A stretch of DNA of 64,000 nt from Amphibalanus amphitrite (Eukaryota > Arthropoda > Thecostraca > Balanomorpha > Balanidae): contig NW_024882031.1 of the NCBI RefSeq assembly GCF_019059575.1, positions 1 to 64,000 of the forward strand, given 5' to 3'. How positions within the stretch are numbered: the stretch's first letter is position 1; each line of letters begins with the position of its first letter. A program made the position numbers and the translations under genes. The notes under the pieces were generated by a model. That model was given only the letters and a program-made list of their open reading frames with translations, was not told where the DNA came from and did not search any database. Positions 21,478 through 34,726 of the stretch are shown in pieces.

Positions 21478-24400
21478 TCCCTTCCACCAATATGAAGAAC
21501 AAATGATTGTCGCCATAGGGGGAGGGAATGAGGTAGATCTGCGTTCTGCCGGCATACGAGACACAGTCAGCACCGATCAAACACACTTGGGCAGAGACAT
21601 TTGGTCGAGAAAAAGGCCCCTGATTCTTTATGCTCCCTGACTGTCATCTGCTGCTGCATAGCCCGGTTATGGAATCAATGTAGAAATTTCTCTCCAGTTA
21701 TCAGAGCCAGTTACTGCACATCACGACACGACCAGGATAAGACATGACTGTCGGCTGGAAAGGAAAAGGAGCCGCCATATTGTGAACAGCTGTGGCCATT
21801 TGACTTGGGGCCGTTGCTTACTCAACTCACTGCGCCAGTCTAGTTAGTCTAGTTGTGAGCGTGATCCGTGTGCGCCAGTAGCTCGCCGTTGTCAGTTGGA
21901 CAGCCAGGAGGACCTGGGAATTACTCAATGTGATAAGAGGATGTCCAGGTTGTCATGCTAAGAGCAGTCCTGCCGCACCGTGCCTTGGACCTGCATAGGG
22001 TTGCGTAGTGGAGTTGCCGTGAGCGGAATCGATTCGCACTGCGATATTACGCAGAGCTGAGCCAGACCAGGGTTGAGCTGCTTTGGTGGCCGGCACTCCG
22101 TGGTGACGATCTGAGTATGTTGATACCCAAGAACAGCGGTGACGGTTTCGCACGTGACACGAACCACTGGTATGCAATCAGGCAGCCTACGTGGATGACG
22201 GGTCTCCGCTCGGGATAGCCGGTAGGCCTCACCGGTTCAGGATATCCGCATAACCCGATTGCGTCTTGAGGAGACCATAAGGCAGGCGCAGCTTGCCATG
22301 GGTCAGCAGAAAGCCGATTGACAGATGTCGCAGGTCAGTTTGGCCCGCACTGGCCGTGCAACCTCAAGTGCCTGGGTCTAGTCAGAGATGTACCACACCG
22401 CGGTCAATCCACTTTGTATGCCCTCTTTGGTCCTTTTTACGACTACGCGGAACAATGCTCAGCATGACTCAGGGGTTTCAATCGTGATGAACTAGGTAAG
22501 GATATGAGGACAAACGACCAACTTGCCTTTTACTGAGAGTGAAATTGGGAGGGACAGGCTTTGTCAACCCTCAACGTCAAGCATTAGCGTTAATCACAGA
22601 CATTATTTCACAACTAGCCCATTTAATTTCTCCGGGCTCTATTCAATTACGATAAAATTGGCCTTATATTCACGTGGCGGTTTAAAACGGGCATGTCGAC
22701 AGAGCGGGAGGATACAGGAATGCGAATTGGGCACTCGTGAACTGTTTGTGGATTACGCAGAAGGCTCTGATCATCAGGCAGTTGGACTATTTAATCTCTT
22801 TCATGATGGGCCACTTAACTCACTCATTTACTCTCACTGGCTACTTTTATGAATCAACAATTACTGCGCAAACTAGCCGAGTTGCTCAATTGAAACGTAA
22901 TGCCATTTTCTATCCAATGCCTACCACTTTACAAAAATAGCTTGTTTTAATCAGGGCAATCACCATTGCAGAGATGACAGTCGGAAGCGGTATTTTGAGT
23001 AGACTACTGATCAATCCAGCTCAAGATGACTACTGGAATGTAAAAGAATCTGCTCTGAGCTTATTTTCTCGGTCACTATGGACGTCATCTATTTCTACTC
23101 TTATTTCTCAGGCAGCTCCTGACATTGAAACCATTATTCAGTCTATATCTGAATAGCTTTAAAGACTAGAGGTCTCGGAACCGATAAGGCGGTCTCCGGA
23201 CCCGAGTGGACCTCCTCGGTCCGACTGTCAGGACCGGCTCGTCCACAGCCTCGCACAGAGGCTCATTATCGGCGTCTGCAGAGTCCTTTGGAGCGGCGCT
23301 GCGACTAGGCAAGGCTCGGTGCGAGCAGTCTCAAGGACTGCGGCCTGCGCTAATACTGCTGTTCCTGTAAAGAGATGTAAGGCGCGCCATCCGACTGGGA
23401 GACGTTCCCACTGTATCGCTGTCGGGTGGTATCATGGTCAGTTCAGTTCTCCTGTCAGCTGTCAGCATGGGCTTATAAGCTGTCGGTCCTCCAGTGTTAA
23501 CGTTGCATGGATAGTCCCTTGAGGACTCCAGGGCTCCTTCCGGTCGTCACCGTGCAGTCACTATCCACAGACACAAATGCCATCGGGTACTATCGGATGT
23601 GTCCGCTTCACCTCGCCCGATCTGACCCAGTAGTAAGACGGGAAGACCCTCGGTGACGTTTGATTATAGGCAATTCCTTGAACTTGAGCTGCAGCTTTCA
23701 AGTTACAAGAGGAGAGCGCACGACCCCCTAGTTTAACCTTCCCCGGCAGAAGGTAAGGCGCTATTGCACGGACTCCACTGGGCTCCTTTCGGCGTATATA
23801 CGACTTCACCGAGTCCTGCTTAGCTCCTAAATCAAACGTCCCGGTCACGGAGGAAGCCTCCGGCGAAATATAGTCCTAATGACACATATTTCCCAACGAC
23901 ACACTAGTCCCGATCGGCTCTAACATTCTAACTAACTGCACCTGCAGATAATGACTCACTTAGACATCACTAAATCTGGACGGCAATCCACCAGCCCATC
24001 ACATCCTGCAATGTCACACCCGCAAACAGCGTCCTGCTGTTGCCGACAGGGCTACAATAACACCTGGTTTCATGTAGAAGCTCCAGGACCACCGACACTG
24101 TACTGCTCCCGACCACCATTTTGGACTCGAATTTCACAGCACCACGCTTCCACGACTGATCAGACACCACAGTCGGATGAATGACTGCCAGAGCCACACA
24201 AACCGACACCCCTCTTTGAGACAAGACAACACCGGCACAGTTTACGATGTTTCTGATACGGGACCGGCTAGCCACTGTAAGCACAACCTCACCGCCAATC
24301 AGGAATCCAGGAGAAAACACTCCCACCAATCACAAAGCCGTTATAAGGCGTCCCAAGGTTACCGTCACTGGGTCAGTCGGCCGCCCAGTCTACACAACGT

Positions 24401-24680
24401 CGGGACCCGTGAAAGGGAAAGGAACACCTCAGCTGGGGCGGTGCGAGCGGCCGATGGAGACATTTGTCGGACAACAGAAGAAAAAGGTGCTTTAAATTTG
24501 AAATTAAACAATCAGCTCAATTAATTTTGAATGGAGACAGTAACAGAACACCAATTCTTTAATTTCTATTAAAATTAGCCACAGCATCCCTAAAATTTAG
24601 AAGGTTCGCCGTTCGGTTAAAAACGGAAGCCATTAAATGACAAAGTCAATTCAATAACTCTATCCCACTTCTGACACCAG

Positions 24681-25601
24681 TGTGAAAATATGTTTTATCC
24701 TACCTACTTGTTTGGATGTGTGGCTCTGAAATCCGATTACTCTCTCAGCACCAGTCCGACTCTCCATCGCCTCAGACTCCGCTCACCACAGCCCCAGAGA
24801 CAGCGTTTACACATAGAGGTGTTATTATTGAGGATAGGGAAACACAGATCCACACTCACTACTGATCTCATACTCTCCTCTCCACTACTCTCCTCTAATC
24901 CCAACCAGCGCGCCATAGCCAGCGCGGCTGGTTGAGCCCGTGTACTTACATCTCAAGCACTGTCCCTGACACTGTGCACGCCAGACACAATCACTGCGAG
25001 CGCCCAGCGGCCGTCGGGGTCTCGGCCGACCGGTCGAGATGACCGGAGACTGCGCCTGGAGTCTGGTGACCCGAGACTGGAACTGGAACTGTAGACTCCC
25101 TGCTGGAGTCTCCGACTGGAGCCTCCCCACTGGAGACGAATCCCTCTCTAGTAGTGGTGACTGGAGACCACCCTCTCGATCCGCCGAGCACACGCTTTAT
25201 ATACGGCGGCGCCACGGCCAGCCTCGCCCCCTCCCCAGTTCGCCGTCGGGAGGAGGCCCACGTGACACCACCGTCGAGCTGAGCTGGTCCAGGGCGGGGT
25301 CGCCTCAGGCCCTCGGCACCCCCGCCCCGTACGTCCCCACCCCGGGCGCTCCTCGTCGGCCGTGACTCGCCCCACCGCGCGGGCTGGCTGCACCGCTGCC
25401 CCGGGCGCCGTCGCCGGGCTGCCGTGCCCTTGGTCCACTTTGCCAGGGTCGGCTGGTCCTGAGCCGGCTCCGGCGAGCTGCGGCTTTGCCTCCGGCGTCG
25501 CCGTCAGGCCGACCCAGCCTTGGCTGCTCGTTCCGGGTGCTGGCGGCCCCGCGGCTCGGAGTGGCGATGTGAGGGCTGGCCGGTATCTCCAGTTTTCCAC
25601 A
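24681..25601 (-). repeat. LTR (5' LTR in element orientation)
   Basis: 921-bp terminal repeat. The outer ATTG is at 25602-25605. The probable primer-binding site lies immediately inside, at about 24662-24680. Confidence 0.85.
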
Positions 25602-25605
25602 ATTG

Positions 25606-26590
25606 CTTGCTGAATTTCTGAGAAAACTAGCTGGCACACATTGATTTCACTTACGATCAACTTTTATCAAAATTATTTGTACCTGTTTCATATTTCTCAG
25701 ACTCTCAGCTCGTATTTGCCGATATTATAACTCCACAGTCCAGCCATAAAGGCTGGTGGTCCGTCTTGCGCCACTGGGCTGTTATACCCCACCTTCCCCC
25801 CCCACATTTTTGTTGCAAATTTGCAATATAGGACGGCTGTGTTAAGTATGACCGCCAACAACAACAAAAGAAAAAATACTGAACTTGACAGCGCTGCATG
25901 CTCATCGTTGGGTGGAGCGCCAATGATGTCATTACGGAGCGAGCGAAGCGAGCGTAGTCTTTCCTTAGATTGACGGAAATTTCTGAGTATGAGCGGCCGG
26001 CGTCCGCGAGGCTTATATCTCAGCAACCACTTAACCGATTGGCGATTTACATGCGGTAATTTTTGTATGGTAGCTTCATTCTTTCTACCAAGTATTGGAC
26101 TACCGATGCATGTGGGTGACCCCTTTTGCACGTGCCACATGCAAAACGAAGATGTCAGTTTTGTAATAGTTGCAATATCTCGGTAACTACTTGGCAGATT
26201 GCGCTGAAAGTTGGCATGTATGTACTAGGTAGGCACCCACTAGGCAATGCATATCCATGTGCCAGAGTTGGGGTGCTGCTTCACGTGCGCACGTGCAGGG
26301 GTCGTTTCCAGATCTAGGGAACGGCTGGACCGATGGCGCTCAAATTTGGTACACGGTTAGGGACCAGTTAGTAGGGTGCCGTGCAAAAGTCAGATGGGAC
26401 CCATTTTGCACGTGCGCACGTGCAGGGTGTCGCTTCCAGATCTCGAGAACGGCTGGACCGAATGTGCTCAAATTTGGCACATCGCTAGAGACCGGTGAGT
26501 AGGGTGCCGTGCATAAGTCAGTTGGAGGTACCCCCTCGAAATTTCGCACGTGCAAGGCTCACCCTCTCGCTCGCCCCGTTAGTTGTTGTG
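25606..26590 (+). repeat. Repeat region with 127-bp tandem units
   Basis: Units beginning CACGTGCGCACGTGCAG occur at 26282 and 26409. Each is followed by TTCCAGATCT and GAACGGCTGGACCGA and then GCTCAAATTTGG. A more diverged unit lies at 26010-26280. At 25934 there is GGAGCGAGCGAAGCGAGCG, repeated at 62973. No gene is seen. Confidence 0.6.
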
Positions 26591-26599
26591 TTTTGACTC

Positions 26600-26840
26600 C
26601 CTCTGCCCCTCATCGGGGCGCAGCCAGGCGGCTCTGGAAGTTGCGGGCGGCGGCCGCCAGGGCCGCCACCACTCTGGTCTCCCGGACCTCCAAGTCCGGA
26701 TGGATACTGCCGGTGAGTTGTAGGCGGGTCCTCATCAGAGCGGGACAGCGAAGGAGAATGTGGGCCGGCCGGTCCGCCTCCTCGCCGCAGATGGGGCAGC
26801 GTGCTCCTGTGGAGTGTGGGCCCCTGCAGAGGTAAACCGG
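26600..26840 (-). mobile_element. LINE 3'-terminal fragment (C-terminal zinc motif)
   Basis: Minus-strand coding with CPICGEEADRPAHILLRCP, the C-terminal Cys/His motif seen after RNase H in R1/I-type LINEs. It is followed by about 40 residues and a stop near 26610. It may be the true end of the LINE at 27883-31595, separated by a 1-kb insertion, because that LINE stops just short of this motif (its last residues include DCEGCNDDRCDGA). It could also belong to another copy. Confidence 0.6.
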
Positions 26841-27880
26841 CAGCTCTGGCGCCGCGGTCGGTGCTAGGCAGCGGCGGCGTTCTCCCCTCCCCTCCCCGTC
26901 GGGACCCATCCGCGACAGTCCCGGCGTGATTTGGTGTGCCGTCGCGTGAGAAGTGTATTTGTGTTGTTACTTGTTATCGATTGTTGTGTTTATTATTACG
27001 TCGCGTACCACGGGGCTGTGATGCTTGTGTGCCTTGTATCGCGTTGGCGGGCGCTCCGCCGGCCGCTGCCCGCGCTCGCTGTAGCGCCGGCCAATCAGAG
27101 GGCCGGGCCGGGCGGCTAGCCCCAGGCGCCGGCCGAACTGACCTGGGGTCGGGACTCGGAGCGGCAGTCAGTCGGCTCTCGATCTCTGCGCGGTACGTGC
27201 CCGTCCGGACACGTGCTCTCTGAGCTCGGGCGTCGCTCCGGCGATTTGAGGCCGTCCCAATAAGCTAATACTGGTGGTTCGCCCTTGTGGACGACCATTT
27301 TGATGCCAGTATTCCCCCTAAATCTAATACGTTTTGCATCTCAACGGAGTATGGTTTCGGCCGTTCGGTCGAACCTACTCGTTAAATTTCCTTAGCAATT
27401 TTCCCATAGTTATCCTCTCGTAATCTGGCTTAGCTCCAGTTTAACTCCGGCCATAGCGCCGTTTCACCTCAGGGTTAACACACGACATACAATCGCACGC
27501 ATCAGCGGGATGCGCTCATGTTCGAAGGCTCGATGCGTCTGACTCGTTCTGAGATTCGTGTCTGTCTTTGCTGGCAAGTGTCTAACCAGCTCATGTCTTG
27601 TTCTTGATTTGTCTTGATTTTCGGCACGCATGAGTAAGACTTGTGCGGAGGTTTCTCCGACAAGGTTTCGACAATTTAAGACGTGCCAAGTACAGCTTTG
27701 ACCTGGCGGTCGCGGTGATCAGTCGGCTAGTCCATTCTCTCAAATGATACAGTCCACTTAAAGCTCTCCACACCCACTTCGACTGCACGTCCCCCGCCAC
27801 AGTAGGGTGCCAACTCGGGCCACTCTCTGTGGACAGCGGCAGGGCCGCTCCAAGTTTCGACGTGCAGGGCGACCTTTCAA
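26841..27880. other. Probable insertion splitting the LINE 3' end
   Basis: This is GC-rich, non-LINE sequence between two parts of a LINE C-terminus. No terminal repeats or coding region were recognised. AATACTGGTGGTTCG with a partly inverted copy lies at 27268-27312. Confidence 0.4.
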
Positions 27881-27882
27881 CA

Positions 27883-30800
27883 TCAACACGGGGTAGCGGC
27901 CACGACAGCTCCATCGCACCGGTCGTCGTTGCATCCCTCACAGTCTCTGGTAGGGGAGCGACCGATCCGGTGTAGGTAGGCTCTTGAGCCTGCCCAGTGG
28001 CCCGCGCGGATCTGATGGACTTCTACCGCGCTCTCCCGTTCCAGGCCGGCCGTGGACGGGGGGCGGCGGTCGCCCATCAGAGACTTGAACCAGCCGGCGG
28101 GCCAGGACTGGATTGTCTTGTCCCTAGCCATTCTCGCCACGGTACTGGTGATCGTCCTCGTGTCGATGGGCGTCCTTTCTTGAGGGAGCTGGGCTGCTTC
28201 CCGGGCCACTCTGTCCGCCTCTTCATTGCCGTGTATGCCACAGTGAGAAGGGACCCACTGGGCCCTGATTTCTCGACCATCTTTGGCTAGCTGCAGTAGA
28301 GCTCTCCAGGCCACCGTCCCCAGCGGTGACGTCTCGGCGGCGGGGCCATTCCGCAGGGTCGCCAGTGCCGACATGCTGTCGGAGCAGATGATCAGTGGTA
28401 GGTCGCTATCTTTGGTGCGTGATGTTAGGGTCTCCAGGCCCGCAACTAAGGCGAGCATTTCTGCACGGTAACTGGAGCAGAAGTCACTCGCCGGAGCCCT
28501 TAGCTCCAGTACCTCCTCATCCGGCCACATGATGACTGCTCCAGCCCCTCCGTTCCTTGTGCCGCCCTCCGCTGACCCGTCCGACCACATCCACACCGCG
28601 CACTGTGGTAGGGATGCTAGGTGCTGGGCGGCAGTCCTCTCCTTCTCCTCCGCCGTCGCACCTGTCCTCAGCGGGCCGACGTCCAGTGTGAAGGAGATGC
28701 GCGCTCCCTGCTGCTCCCATGGTGGTACTCTCGGTGGGAGAATCGGCTCGATCGGTGCCGAGATCCCTGCATCGGCCCAGGCTTGGCGGCCCAGCGACCT
28801 CCATCCTCTGACCGAGGACAGGCGCGCCGGGGCCGCGGCCTCAGCTGTCGCTCGCAGGGGGTCGTTCGGAGGGAGCGCCAGCGCTCTCGTCAGTAGCCGA
28901 GCTGCGAGCGTCTGCTTCCTCTCCGCCATCGGGGCGAGCCTCGCCTCCGCCATCAGTGCGTGGCTCGGTGTAGACCTCGGGCACCCCGTCACGATCCGGG
29001 CCGCCGCTCGCAGTTCGCGTTCTAGGAGTTCTGCGTGAGAGGGGGCCGCCGCAGGTAGCCAGGCCGCGGCAGCGTGTTCCATGGCTCCTCTCACGTACCC
29101 ACTGGCTATCGTTCTGAGAATGTCTTCGTCTAGTCCCCAGCTTCGACCCGACAACCGCCTCAGGTGGGCGACGCGGGGGCGGACCTTCTTCCTGACTTTC
29201 TTGCAGTGTGCGCCAAATTGAAGACGACGGTCGAGTTCGATCCCGAGGAGGACCAGTGTATCGCTCGCCGACACCGTCTTCCCTGCCACCTTGATGGTGC
29301 ATCCGACGGAGTCTTTGGCATTCTGCGATAGCACCGATAGCACCAGCATTTGTGTCTTTTCCCCGGCGACTAGCATTTTGTTCCGGTGTGCCCAGGCGAC
29401 CAGAGCATCCGCGGCCGCCTGTGCCAGACTCTTCGCCAGTTCCATCGTCCCCCCAGAACACAAAACCGCTGTGTCATCCGCATAGATGTAGGGGGAGGCC
29501 CCAGGGGCTATGAGGCACTGTGCCAGCCCCGCCGCCCACAACAGAAACAACTGGGGCGACAGGACGCTCCCTTGAGGCAGGCCTGCCCTGAAGATCCTCT
29601 CGTTGGACAGAGCTCCCTGGACCTCCACCCTCACTCTCCGGTCGCGCAGCCACCCCCACACCCATTTGACAAGGCACAGGGGCAGGCCGCATTCTAGGAG
29701 CCTGAGCCGGAGTAGCTTATGGTCCACCACGTCGTAGGCTCTGCTGAAATCGAAGGCTGTCAGGACGTACTTCTGAGCCGTATCTGCGTCTTGTTTCTTT
29801 GATCGCTTGTCTCTCTTCGGTTTCTGCCATCCATCCTGTACATCTTGGACTAGCCGGCCGATGCTATCCTCCGCGGACCGTCCCGCTCTGAACCCCACTT
29901 GTTCGGGGGGGGGGACTAGTCCTCGTGCATCAGTCAAGAAGGTCAATCTCGCCAGGACAAGCCGCTCCGCCAGTTTGCTTACGCAACTCGTCAGGGCGAT
30001 GGGCCGGTAGTTGGCTAGTAGCTTCTTGTCCTTATTTGCTTTCGGAATAGGGACGATTGTAGCCGCTCGCCACTCGCGGGGGACTTCACCAGTCTTCCAT
30101 GATCGGTTAATGGCCTTCAGGAGAGCACCGCGAGCCACCGGACCCAGGTGTTTGATCATTTCTGGCGTGATGTTGTCCGGGCCGGGAGGCTTGCGGAGTT
30201 GAGTCCGTTGAATGGCAAGAACCAACTCCTCCTCAGAGAAGGGGGAGCAGCAGCCGGTGCGGGCGTTCTGACAGTCGGCACAGTTGTAGTGGTCGAACTG
30301 CTGGATCCGCCGGCGTGTTGCCCTGTCAATCTTGGGGGCCCGCACCTGTCGGGAGACTTGCGTATTGATGGGCAAAGGCGGTAGTCTTTTCTTCGGCCGT
30401 GACAAGCCGTGACAAGAAGCCGGTTGCCGACCCTCATTGCCTCTCCGTCTCTCTGTTCATCGTCCTCTGCTCCCTCCCACTTCTTCAGCAGGCGGGAGAC
30501 CCGACCCACACTGGTTGATTGGTTCAGCTCTGTACTGACGAAATCCCGGTATGACTGTTGGGTCACACGTTCCGTCACCTCGGCTGCTCGTCGCTTGGCT
30601 TCCAACCATCGGGCTTTGGATTCAGGGTCGTGGACTTCTCTTCTCGCTGCTCTGCGCTCCTCCACCGCACGTTGTACTTCTGGGTGAAGAGCCCACGGTT
30701 TAGGGTCCCGCCGTGCACCCTTCGGGATATGTGCTTTGCTGGCCGTCTGGAGAGCGGTGGAGAAGCGCGTATACAGCTGTTGTGTTGAGAGCTCCTCAGG

Positions 30801-31595
30801 TGGGGCCTCCCTGAGGGCTTCCTCACAAGAGTCGCTGAACTTCTTCCAGTCGGCACGGTGGTGAGCCCACCTGGTCTTGCGCCTCCGCTGAAGAGGGTCC
30901 GACACTCCACGGATTTCGATCACCATCGGCAGGTGGTCGCTCCCGAGGTCGGGACCCAGCGACCAGCGTGTTCTGACCGCCCGCTCGGGACCGCAGGCCG
31001 CCAGGTCCGGCGCAGACTGGCCTCCGGTTCTGTAGCTGATGAGGGTCGGGTCCCCACTATTGAGTGGGCTCCATCCGACATCCTCCAACCAGCAGTCGAG
31101 TCTGTCGCCGACAGCGTCCTCCAGGTCGCAGTTACGGTCCCAGGCTGGGTGGTGGGCATTCACATCGCCGACCAGGAGTGTCTGACGGTTGACTGGTAGG
31201 CATCGAGGGTCGAATCGGTCTTCACGCTCGTCGTTCGACGCCCTGATGGGTGGGCGGTAGATGTTTATGATGTCGATCGGGGATTGGTCGAGGATTCTGA
31301 CACCACACACCTCGGTGGAGTCGTCTTCCGCGGCCAGAAAGGGTCCATCCATGACGGCGAAGGTGATGCCGGCGCGCAGGAACACACACACGTCCCCACC
31401 CTTCGCCGCCGCGCCAGTTCTTCGGCCTCTCGCACGGCGAACGACCACCGGCGGTTGATATCCCGCGAGTCTCGGAACCGACTTCGGCAGTTGAGCCTCC
31501 TGTATCGCAACTACGTCCGCCTGGACGGTCGGGAGCCAGCGTTGGAGTTCTGCCAGTTTAGGGCGGAGTCCCTCCGCATTCCAGGACACTATGGT
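27883..31595 (-). mobile_element. LINE 1: endonuclease, reverse transcriptase and RNase H, broken
   Basis: The APE-type endonuclease begins [12 protein letters not shown] near 31595. It continues with the [23 protein letters not shown] and GSDHLPMVIEI motifs, to about 30900, then a linker to about 30410. Reverse transcriptase follows (840 codons open, 30405-27883) with RPIALTSCVSKLAERL, the catalytic box YIYADDTAVL, and LPQGSVLSP. RNase H follows with WSDGSAEGG, SSYRAEMLALVAGLE, ICSDSMSAL and WVPSHCGIHGNEEADR. The order suits R1, I or LOA-type LINEs. It is not intact: a tandem CCGTGACAAG duplication near 30400-30420 shifts the frame between linker and RT, a second single-base shift lies close by, and the C-terminal zinc motif is cut off. 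Its 5' side resumes beyond 34727 because another LINE inserted at 31596. Confidence 0.9.
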
Positions 31596-31602
31596 CAAGT
31601 GG

Positions 31603-31710
<108 letters not shown>

Positions 31711-32299
31711 GCGCGGTCGCGGACCGCGCCTAAGGCGCGGCCGGCGGGGGCGGGTCGGTGGCGACCTGCACCCGCCCCACTCTCTTCAGGTAGCTGATGA
31801 TGTGTTGGGCCGGCCCCGAGAGCACTTCCGCCAGGGTCGGACAGTGCCCCCAGAAACCGGCCCTCGCCGCCACGTGTGCAGGGCACCCGGCCAGGAGGTG
31901 CTCCACGTCCTCCTCCTCCTCCTCGCCGCAGGCTCGGCAGGTCGGGTCTTCGACCAGGCCGAGGCGATGAGCTGTGGCTCGCACCAGTGGGCAGTAGCCG
32001 GTGCGAAGCTGGGACAGGGTGGCCTGGTCCCACCTGTCCAGCTCATCGTGGCTCGGAGTAGGTTCTCGATGTGGGTGCCGCTGCGCCCTTGCGGAGGCCA
32101 GCTCCGATGTCCAGCGACGGATGGCTGTCCGCGCGCTGGAGAGGTCGATCGGGGCCACCTCTTGAGTGCAGTCGGCGGCGGCTTGATTGGCGAGGCGGTC
32201 GGCTGCCTCGTTGCCGGCGAAGTCGGCGTGGCCCGGGACCCAGTGCAGGGTGATGTCCTTCCCTCCGGCTGTCAGCGCGTCTATTAGGCCCCAGACCGG

Positions 32300-32620
32300 C
32301 AGTGTCCCAAAATTGAGTTTTGTCTTGGGTGTCAGAGGGGAAAATTACCCACCAAAAAGAGGGGAGAGAGTGGAAAACTGCTGATTCGATTAGATCAAAA
32401 AGGAGTGAGAAATGACAAAAAGCATGCATTTTATTCTAGGGTGTAGAATGTTTGATGCTAACTGGGCATCCACACAACTGTCTTTCTATAGGTAAAAATC
32501 TATGTTTTCTTGGTTGGGACTTGGGAGTGGAAAATTGTTCTTAAAAATGGTGGTGAGAGTGGAAAATGAATTTCATTTGGATGTCGTTTCCCACCCAAAT
32601 AGACAAATTTTGGGACATTG
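32300..32620. mobile_element. hAT MITE, 321 bp, copy 2, inside LINE 2
   Basis: The ends are CAGTGTCCCAAAATTGAG and CAAATTTTGGGACATTG. It is the same family as 15372-15691 in opposite orientation. The flanks CCCAGACC and CCCAGACG look like an imperfect 8-bp target duplication with two extra bases on the left. It interrupts the RNase H reading between QSAIGQRVW and the continuation GLIDALTAG. Confidence 0.85.
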
Positions 32621-34726
32621 CCCAGACGCGCTGGCCGATGGCCGACTGTTGGTCATCCGGGCCGCGGCTAAGTAGCTGGAGCCCCGACCGGGAGTCTGTG
32701 CAGAGCAGCGCTCTCTTGATGAGTGCTTTAGAGGGGGCCGGTAGCTCATGGAGACACGTCAGGGCCTCCGTCATTGCCACCAGCTCCGCCCTCATACTGC
32801 TGCACACTCGACCGGCCGGTGTCACGCACTCTATTGTGCGTCCCTCGCGGTGAAGCTCCAGGATCGCTCCACCGCCGCTTTGGATGGTGCCTTCCTTGGC
32901 GGATCCGTCCGATCGAGGGCCAGCGCCGCTAACGCCGCCTCCTTTCTCCTTTCCGGCAGGTCTGTCCTCCTTGTGGGCTGCGGCAGGTCCAGCACGAAAC
33001 GGACGGCGTCTCCACAGTGCCGTGGTGCCAGGGTGGTGCGCCCTGGTAAAGTGCCAGGGGCTCCACTGGGAGGTCGCTCAAGCCCGTCCTGTCGCAGATC
33101 CACCTACCGACCCGACGGAAGCATGGCTTGAATGAGAGGGTCGCGTCTTCGTCTGCCGGTGGCGGCGGTGGCAGACCCGCCTCTTCGGCAGACGTCACCG
33201 CGCGCCTCGATGCCTCGTGGGTCCGGTAGCGGAGTCTCGGTGGTGGTGTCTTGTCCAGTAGGTTGCGAGCGGGGTCTCCCGGAGGTAGACGGACTATGCG
33301 CGCGTACTCGCCGGCTGCTAGCTCCTTGGCACGGAGTGATAGCGGAGGGAGGCCTGCCTCCGCCACCAGGGTCTCCTTATCCGTGAGCTTGATGCAGCCG
33401 GTAATCAGGCGCGCACATTTCCGCTGCTCTACCTCCAGGCGCTCGCGGACAGCCGGTGCCGCATGGGTGAAGTAGATGGCCGCCCCGTAGTCGAAGAGGG
33501 AGCTCACGTAGCTCTTGTAGGCGATGCGGAGTGTGCTACGGTGGCTTCCGTAGCTCCTTCCGGCGATCGCTGATAGACAAGCACGGCGTTTTGCCATCTT
33601 CTCTCTAAGGGCGGCGATGTGGGCGGCGAAGGTCAGCTGACAGTCCAACTTCAGGCCGAGGAAGGTGGGCGTCTCCTCGTAGCCTAGCGGATGGTCGCAG
33701 AAGCTGAGCTGGGGCTTGACCTTGCCGCCGCACTCCTTGGGGTCCAGCGTGAAGGTGGTCATCACGCACTTGGATGGACTAGGTTGGACCTTCCAAGTCT
33801 TCACCCAGCGGCTGACCTCGTCCAGGACCGGTTGGAGTCTGTCCGCACACTCCTGCAGAGAGCGGCCCGTCGCGAGAAGGGTCACATCATCCGCGAAGAG
33901 GGAGACTGTTGGGCTCGAGTCTCCGGCCCGGAGTTGGTCGTCGATGTCGTTGCAGTAGATGAGCCAGAGGAGAGGGGCGAGCACGCTGCCCTGCGGCAGG
34001 CCCTCCTGGAAGATTCGCCACCGGGAGGCTGACGTACCCCATCTCACTCTAGCGCGCCGGTCGCTGAGTAGGGCCCTGATCCAGCGTGTGGCGCAACCCG
34101 GCACACCCAGTCGCCGCATCTTAGCGTACAGCGCATCCCGCCACACCCGGTCGTACGCTCGCGCGTAGTCCAGGAGGACGAGGATGGCTCGCAGCGGTTT
34201 CTTGGACTCGAAACCGTCAAAGATGGTCTGGGTGACTCGGGCTAGCTGGTCCAGTGTAGAGTGGCCCCTCCGAAAACCGGCCTGGTTTCGGTTCAGCTTT
34301 CCGGCGCTTTCGAGCCAGTGGTGGAGGCGATGCTGCACGAGTCGTTCAGCGAGCTTTCCGATACAGCTTAGCAAGCTGATCGGTCTGTAGCTGCCGGTCT
34401 CGTTAGGCGGTTTCCCTTTCTTGGGAATAGCGACTATTTCCGCCGCCCTCCATGACGCGGGAACCTCCCCGGTGCGCCAGCTCCAGTTCAGCACCTCCAG
34501 CAGATGGCGTTCCGCTGAAGGGCTGAGTTGGTGGAGCATGTCGTTGGTCACTTGATCGACCCCGGTGCTGCGTCCCTTCCGCAGTTTCCTGATGCCGAGC
34601 AGGAGCTCTCTGCGGGAGAAGGGCGAGCAGAAGGCGTCGCGACTGCCGTTGCAGCACGTCTGGCTCGTGGCTCGTCTAGCCTCGATCTTGATGGAATGAT
34701 CTGAGGTCTTGTCCAAGTGGCTTCTC

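Larger units (their letters stand above)
20557..25601 (-). mobile_element. LTR retrotransposon, minus strand, young, apparently non-autonomous
   Basis: Two 921-bp direct repeats (20557-21477 and 24681-25601) with TG...CA ends are flanked by the 4-bp duplication ATTG. On the minus strand, the sequence just inside the right LTR matches a tRNA-Leu 3' end (TGGTGTCAGAAGTGGGAT primer-binding site). A purine-rich tract (GGTGGAAGGGA) precedes the left LTR. Orientation is therefore minus. A Gypsy-type (Metaviridae) origin is the best guess from the 4-bp duplication and primer site. The 3.2-kb interior shows no gag or pol domain that I recognise, so it is broken or was always non-coding. The LTRs are almost identical (only one or two differences seen), so insertion was recent. 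Confidence 0.8.

Noticed and set aside
20557-25601. Small open frames inside the LTR element and its LTRs
   Set aside because: Frames in the LTRs occur twice because the LTRs are repeated. Internal frames match no retroelement domain that I recognise.
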